This document shows positions 62,532-64,000 of a DNA stretch of 64,000 bases, piece by piece. The position numbers and the translations under genes were made by a program. Every line of letters starts with the position of its first letter. Position 1 is the first letter of the stretch. Origin of the DNA: Candidatus Contubernalis alkalaceticus (GTDB taxonomy: Bacteria > Bacillota > Dethiobacteria > SKNC01). The stretch spans positions 1,382,001 to 1,446,000 of the forward strand of contig NZ_CP054699.1 in NCBI RefSeq assembly GCF_022558445.1, written 5' to 3'. The notes under the pieces are model-generated. The model did no database searches and was not told the DNA's origin. It saw only the letters and a program-made list of their open reading frames with translations.

Positions 62532-64000
62532 ATGGGTAAAAAAGTTCTTGTAACTGCAGGAATTATACTGCTGGTTATTTTGCTGATAGGATTAGGTGAC
62601 TATCTATATTTTTTAAATAAAGTATATCCAGGAGTATCTATTGGGCAGGAAGCAGTTGGTCTATTAAAAGCTGAAGAAATCAAAGAAGCTTTAAAGTCCC
62701 GAGGCTTTGAACAGCAGGAGGTATTGTTTAAATATCCAAAGGAAGTAGAAAAGTATAGTCTGGAGACACTGGGAATTATTCCTGACTATCAATGTCTATC
62801 TGACAGAGCATTACAAATAGGTCGTGAGGGAAATATTAATGAAAACATAGTAAAACGTCTGGAGGTTTTACGGGAAGGAAAAGATATTTCCCTATGTTTT
62901 ATAGTAAATGAGCAAAAGATTGATTCTATACTGCAAGAACTTTCTGGTAAAATAAAAATTGAAGCAAAAGATGCTGATTTTGATATAAAGGGGGACGAAA
63001 TATCTATTATCCCAGGGGAAAACGGTATTGAGTTAGATAATGAGAAAAGCAAAGAGTGTTTTTATCATGCTTTAAAAGAATTAAGAGAAGTAAAAGCTCC
63101 TATAGAATTTTCTATAATGTGTAAGGAAGTTGAACCGGAACTCACAACCGAAACTTTGGAAGAAACAGGAATTAATCAAATGTTGGTTAACTTTCATACG
63201 GTGTTTAGTCAAAATGATCAAAATAGAAATCAAAATATTAAATTGGCCAGTGGATTTATTAATCTTTATATGATGGCACCAGGGGAGGTATTTTCATTTA
63301 ACCAGGTAGTGGGTAATGCTACGGCAGAAAGAGGATTTAAAGAGGCTCCCATTATTGTTGGTGGACAGTTTGTGCAGGGAGTTGGTGGGGGAATATGTCA
63401 GGTATCTTCTACATTATACAATGCTGCACTGCTGAGTAATATGGAAATTATTGAAAGGACTAACCACGGCCGTGCAGTAGGTTACCTTCCCCTGGGAAGA
63501 GATGCTACCATTGCCTATGATTATTTAGATTTGAAGTTTAAAAATAGTCATTCTCATCATATTTTAATTTCTTCCAGGGTGGAAGATAATAAACTGGTTA
63601 TACGGATTTTTGGAAATCCCGTCTCGGAGCAAAGGGTTGAAATTAAAACGACAGATGTTGTTAGGATTGAGCCGGAAATAAAAACGGAGGTTAACAATCA
63701 GCTGAAGTCAGGAGAAAAAAAAATAGTTCAATCAGGGTCACCCGGTTACCGTGTGACTGTTTGGAGGATTGTATATATAGGGGAAGAAGAAGTTAACCGG
63801 GAAAGATTGTCTAGAGATTATTATAAGCCCTCCCCGGTGATCTACCATGTAGGTCCTCAGGTTCAGGCAGAAGCTCCGGTGGACAATCTTCCGGGTAATA
63901 ATGAATCTGTTGAGGATTATGTGGAAGGGGAAGAAGAAAGAGAGTATAGAGGTGAAGAGGATAGAGAACATCAAGAATCTATAAATCTAGAGATGTTACA
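62532..64000 (+). CDS. VanW-family protein with G5-like domain, 3' end beyond the window
   Basis: 489 codons seen, open to the last base. ATG 62532 with AAGGAG at 62518-62523. One membrane anchor (about 5-28), a long exterior region (about 30-220) with the YPGVSIGQEAVGLLKAEEIKEAL pattern shared by VanW proteins' N-terminal domains, a VanW domain (about 235-350: APGEVFSFNQVVG, VGGGICQVSSTLYNAAL, RDATIAYDYLDLKF), a G5-like segment (about 380-440) and an acidic Glu-rich tail. It is longer than the VanW gene at 24.9 kb and only distantly similar outside the VanW core. Confidence 0.88.
   Translation, partial: MGKKVLVTAGIILLVILLIGLGDYLYFLNKVYPGVSIGQEAVGLLKAEEIKEALKSRGFEQQEVLFKYPKEVEKYSLETLGIIPDYQCLSDRALQIGREGNINENIVKRLEVLREGKDISLCFIVNEQKIDSILQELSGKIKIEAKDADFDIKGDEISIIPGENGIELDNEKSKECFYHALKELREVKAPIEFSIMCKEVEPELTTETLEETGINQMLVNFHTVFSQNDQNRNQNIKLASGFINLYMMAPGEVFSFNQVVGNATAERGFKEAPIIVGGQFVQGVGGGICQVSSTLYNAALLSNMEIIERTNHGRAVGYLPLGRDATIAYDYLDLKFKNSHSHHILISSRVEDNKLVIRIFGNPVSEQRVEIKTTDVVRIEPEIKTEVNNQLKSGEKKIVQSGSPGYRVTVWRIVYIGEEEVNRERLSRDYYKPSPVIYHVGPQVQAEAPVDNLPGNNESVEDYVEGEEEREYRGEEDREHQESINLEML

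Overview
This window looks like chromosome of an anaerobic, endospore-forming, low-GC Clostridia-type Firmicute. The evidence is CodY next to HslUV, sporulation genes (spoVS, dpaA/dpaB, a YlmC/YmxH-type gene, tepA-ylzJ-ftsK), RNase J plus RNase Y, strong AGGAGG ribosome-binding sites, many TTG start codons, and a biotin-dependent Na+-pumping decarboxylase operon. Almost every gene is on the + strand. The one clear exception is an insertion sequence. I see no tRNA, rRNA, CRISPR array or prophage.

Layout. 1-3.3 kb: end of hslV, hslU, codY and an unknown membrane-anchored protein. 3.4-12.5 kb: translation and envelope cluster rpsB-tsf-pyrH-frr-(PASTA-like)-uppS-cdsA-dxr-rseP-ispG; here ispG is fused in frame to a family-2 glycosyltransferase. 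12.5-23 kb: nusA/infB cluster rimP-nusA-rnpM-infB-ylxP-rbfA-nrnA-truB-ribF-rpsO-pnp, without ylxQ. 23-25.7 kb: three envelope genes (deacetylase, degenerate deacetylase, VanW-like protein), two of which share an N-terminal domain. 26-30.3 kb: dut, small membrane and sporulation proteins, dipicolinate synthase dpaAB, dapA. 30.4-32.6 kb: an IS1634-type element flanked by identical 165-bp direct repeats, inserted in the dapA-rnjA promoter; the long duplication rebuilds the promoter. 32.7-43.4 kb: rnjA, a two-gene sufCB, an FMN reductase, tepA-ylzJ, a Na/Pi symporter, uppP, ftsK/spoIIIE and a rodZ-like gene. 43.7-58.4 kb: rimO, a formyltransferase, a compact FtsH-like protease with a small membrane partner, cinA, a membrane metallophosphoesterase, recA, rny, ymdB, spoVS, a dipeptidase and a PHP phosphoesterase. 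58.5-61.8 kb: Na+-translocating decarboxylase operon. 61.8-62.5 kb: a hairpin-dense noncoding stretch. 62.5 kb to the end: a VanW-family protein that runs off the window.

How the parts work together. Most of the window is housekeeping: ribosome assembly, translation initiation and recycling, RNA decay, polyprenyl-lipid synthesis and recycling (dxr, ispG, uppS, uppP), phospholipid synthesis and SOS repair. Sporulation and cell-wall genes are threaded between. The least ordinary signals are the IspG-glycosyltransferase fusion, the IS with a very long target duplication, a four-copy family of ~107-bp intergenic repeats that fold into three hairpins (25.8, 43.5, 62.0 and 62.2 kb), the degenerate deacetylase, and the short FtsH-like protease. 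Function calls rest on reading motifs by eye; no database search was run.
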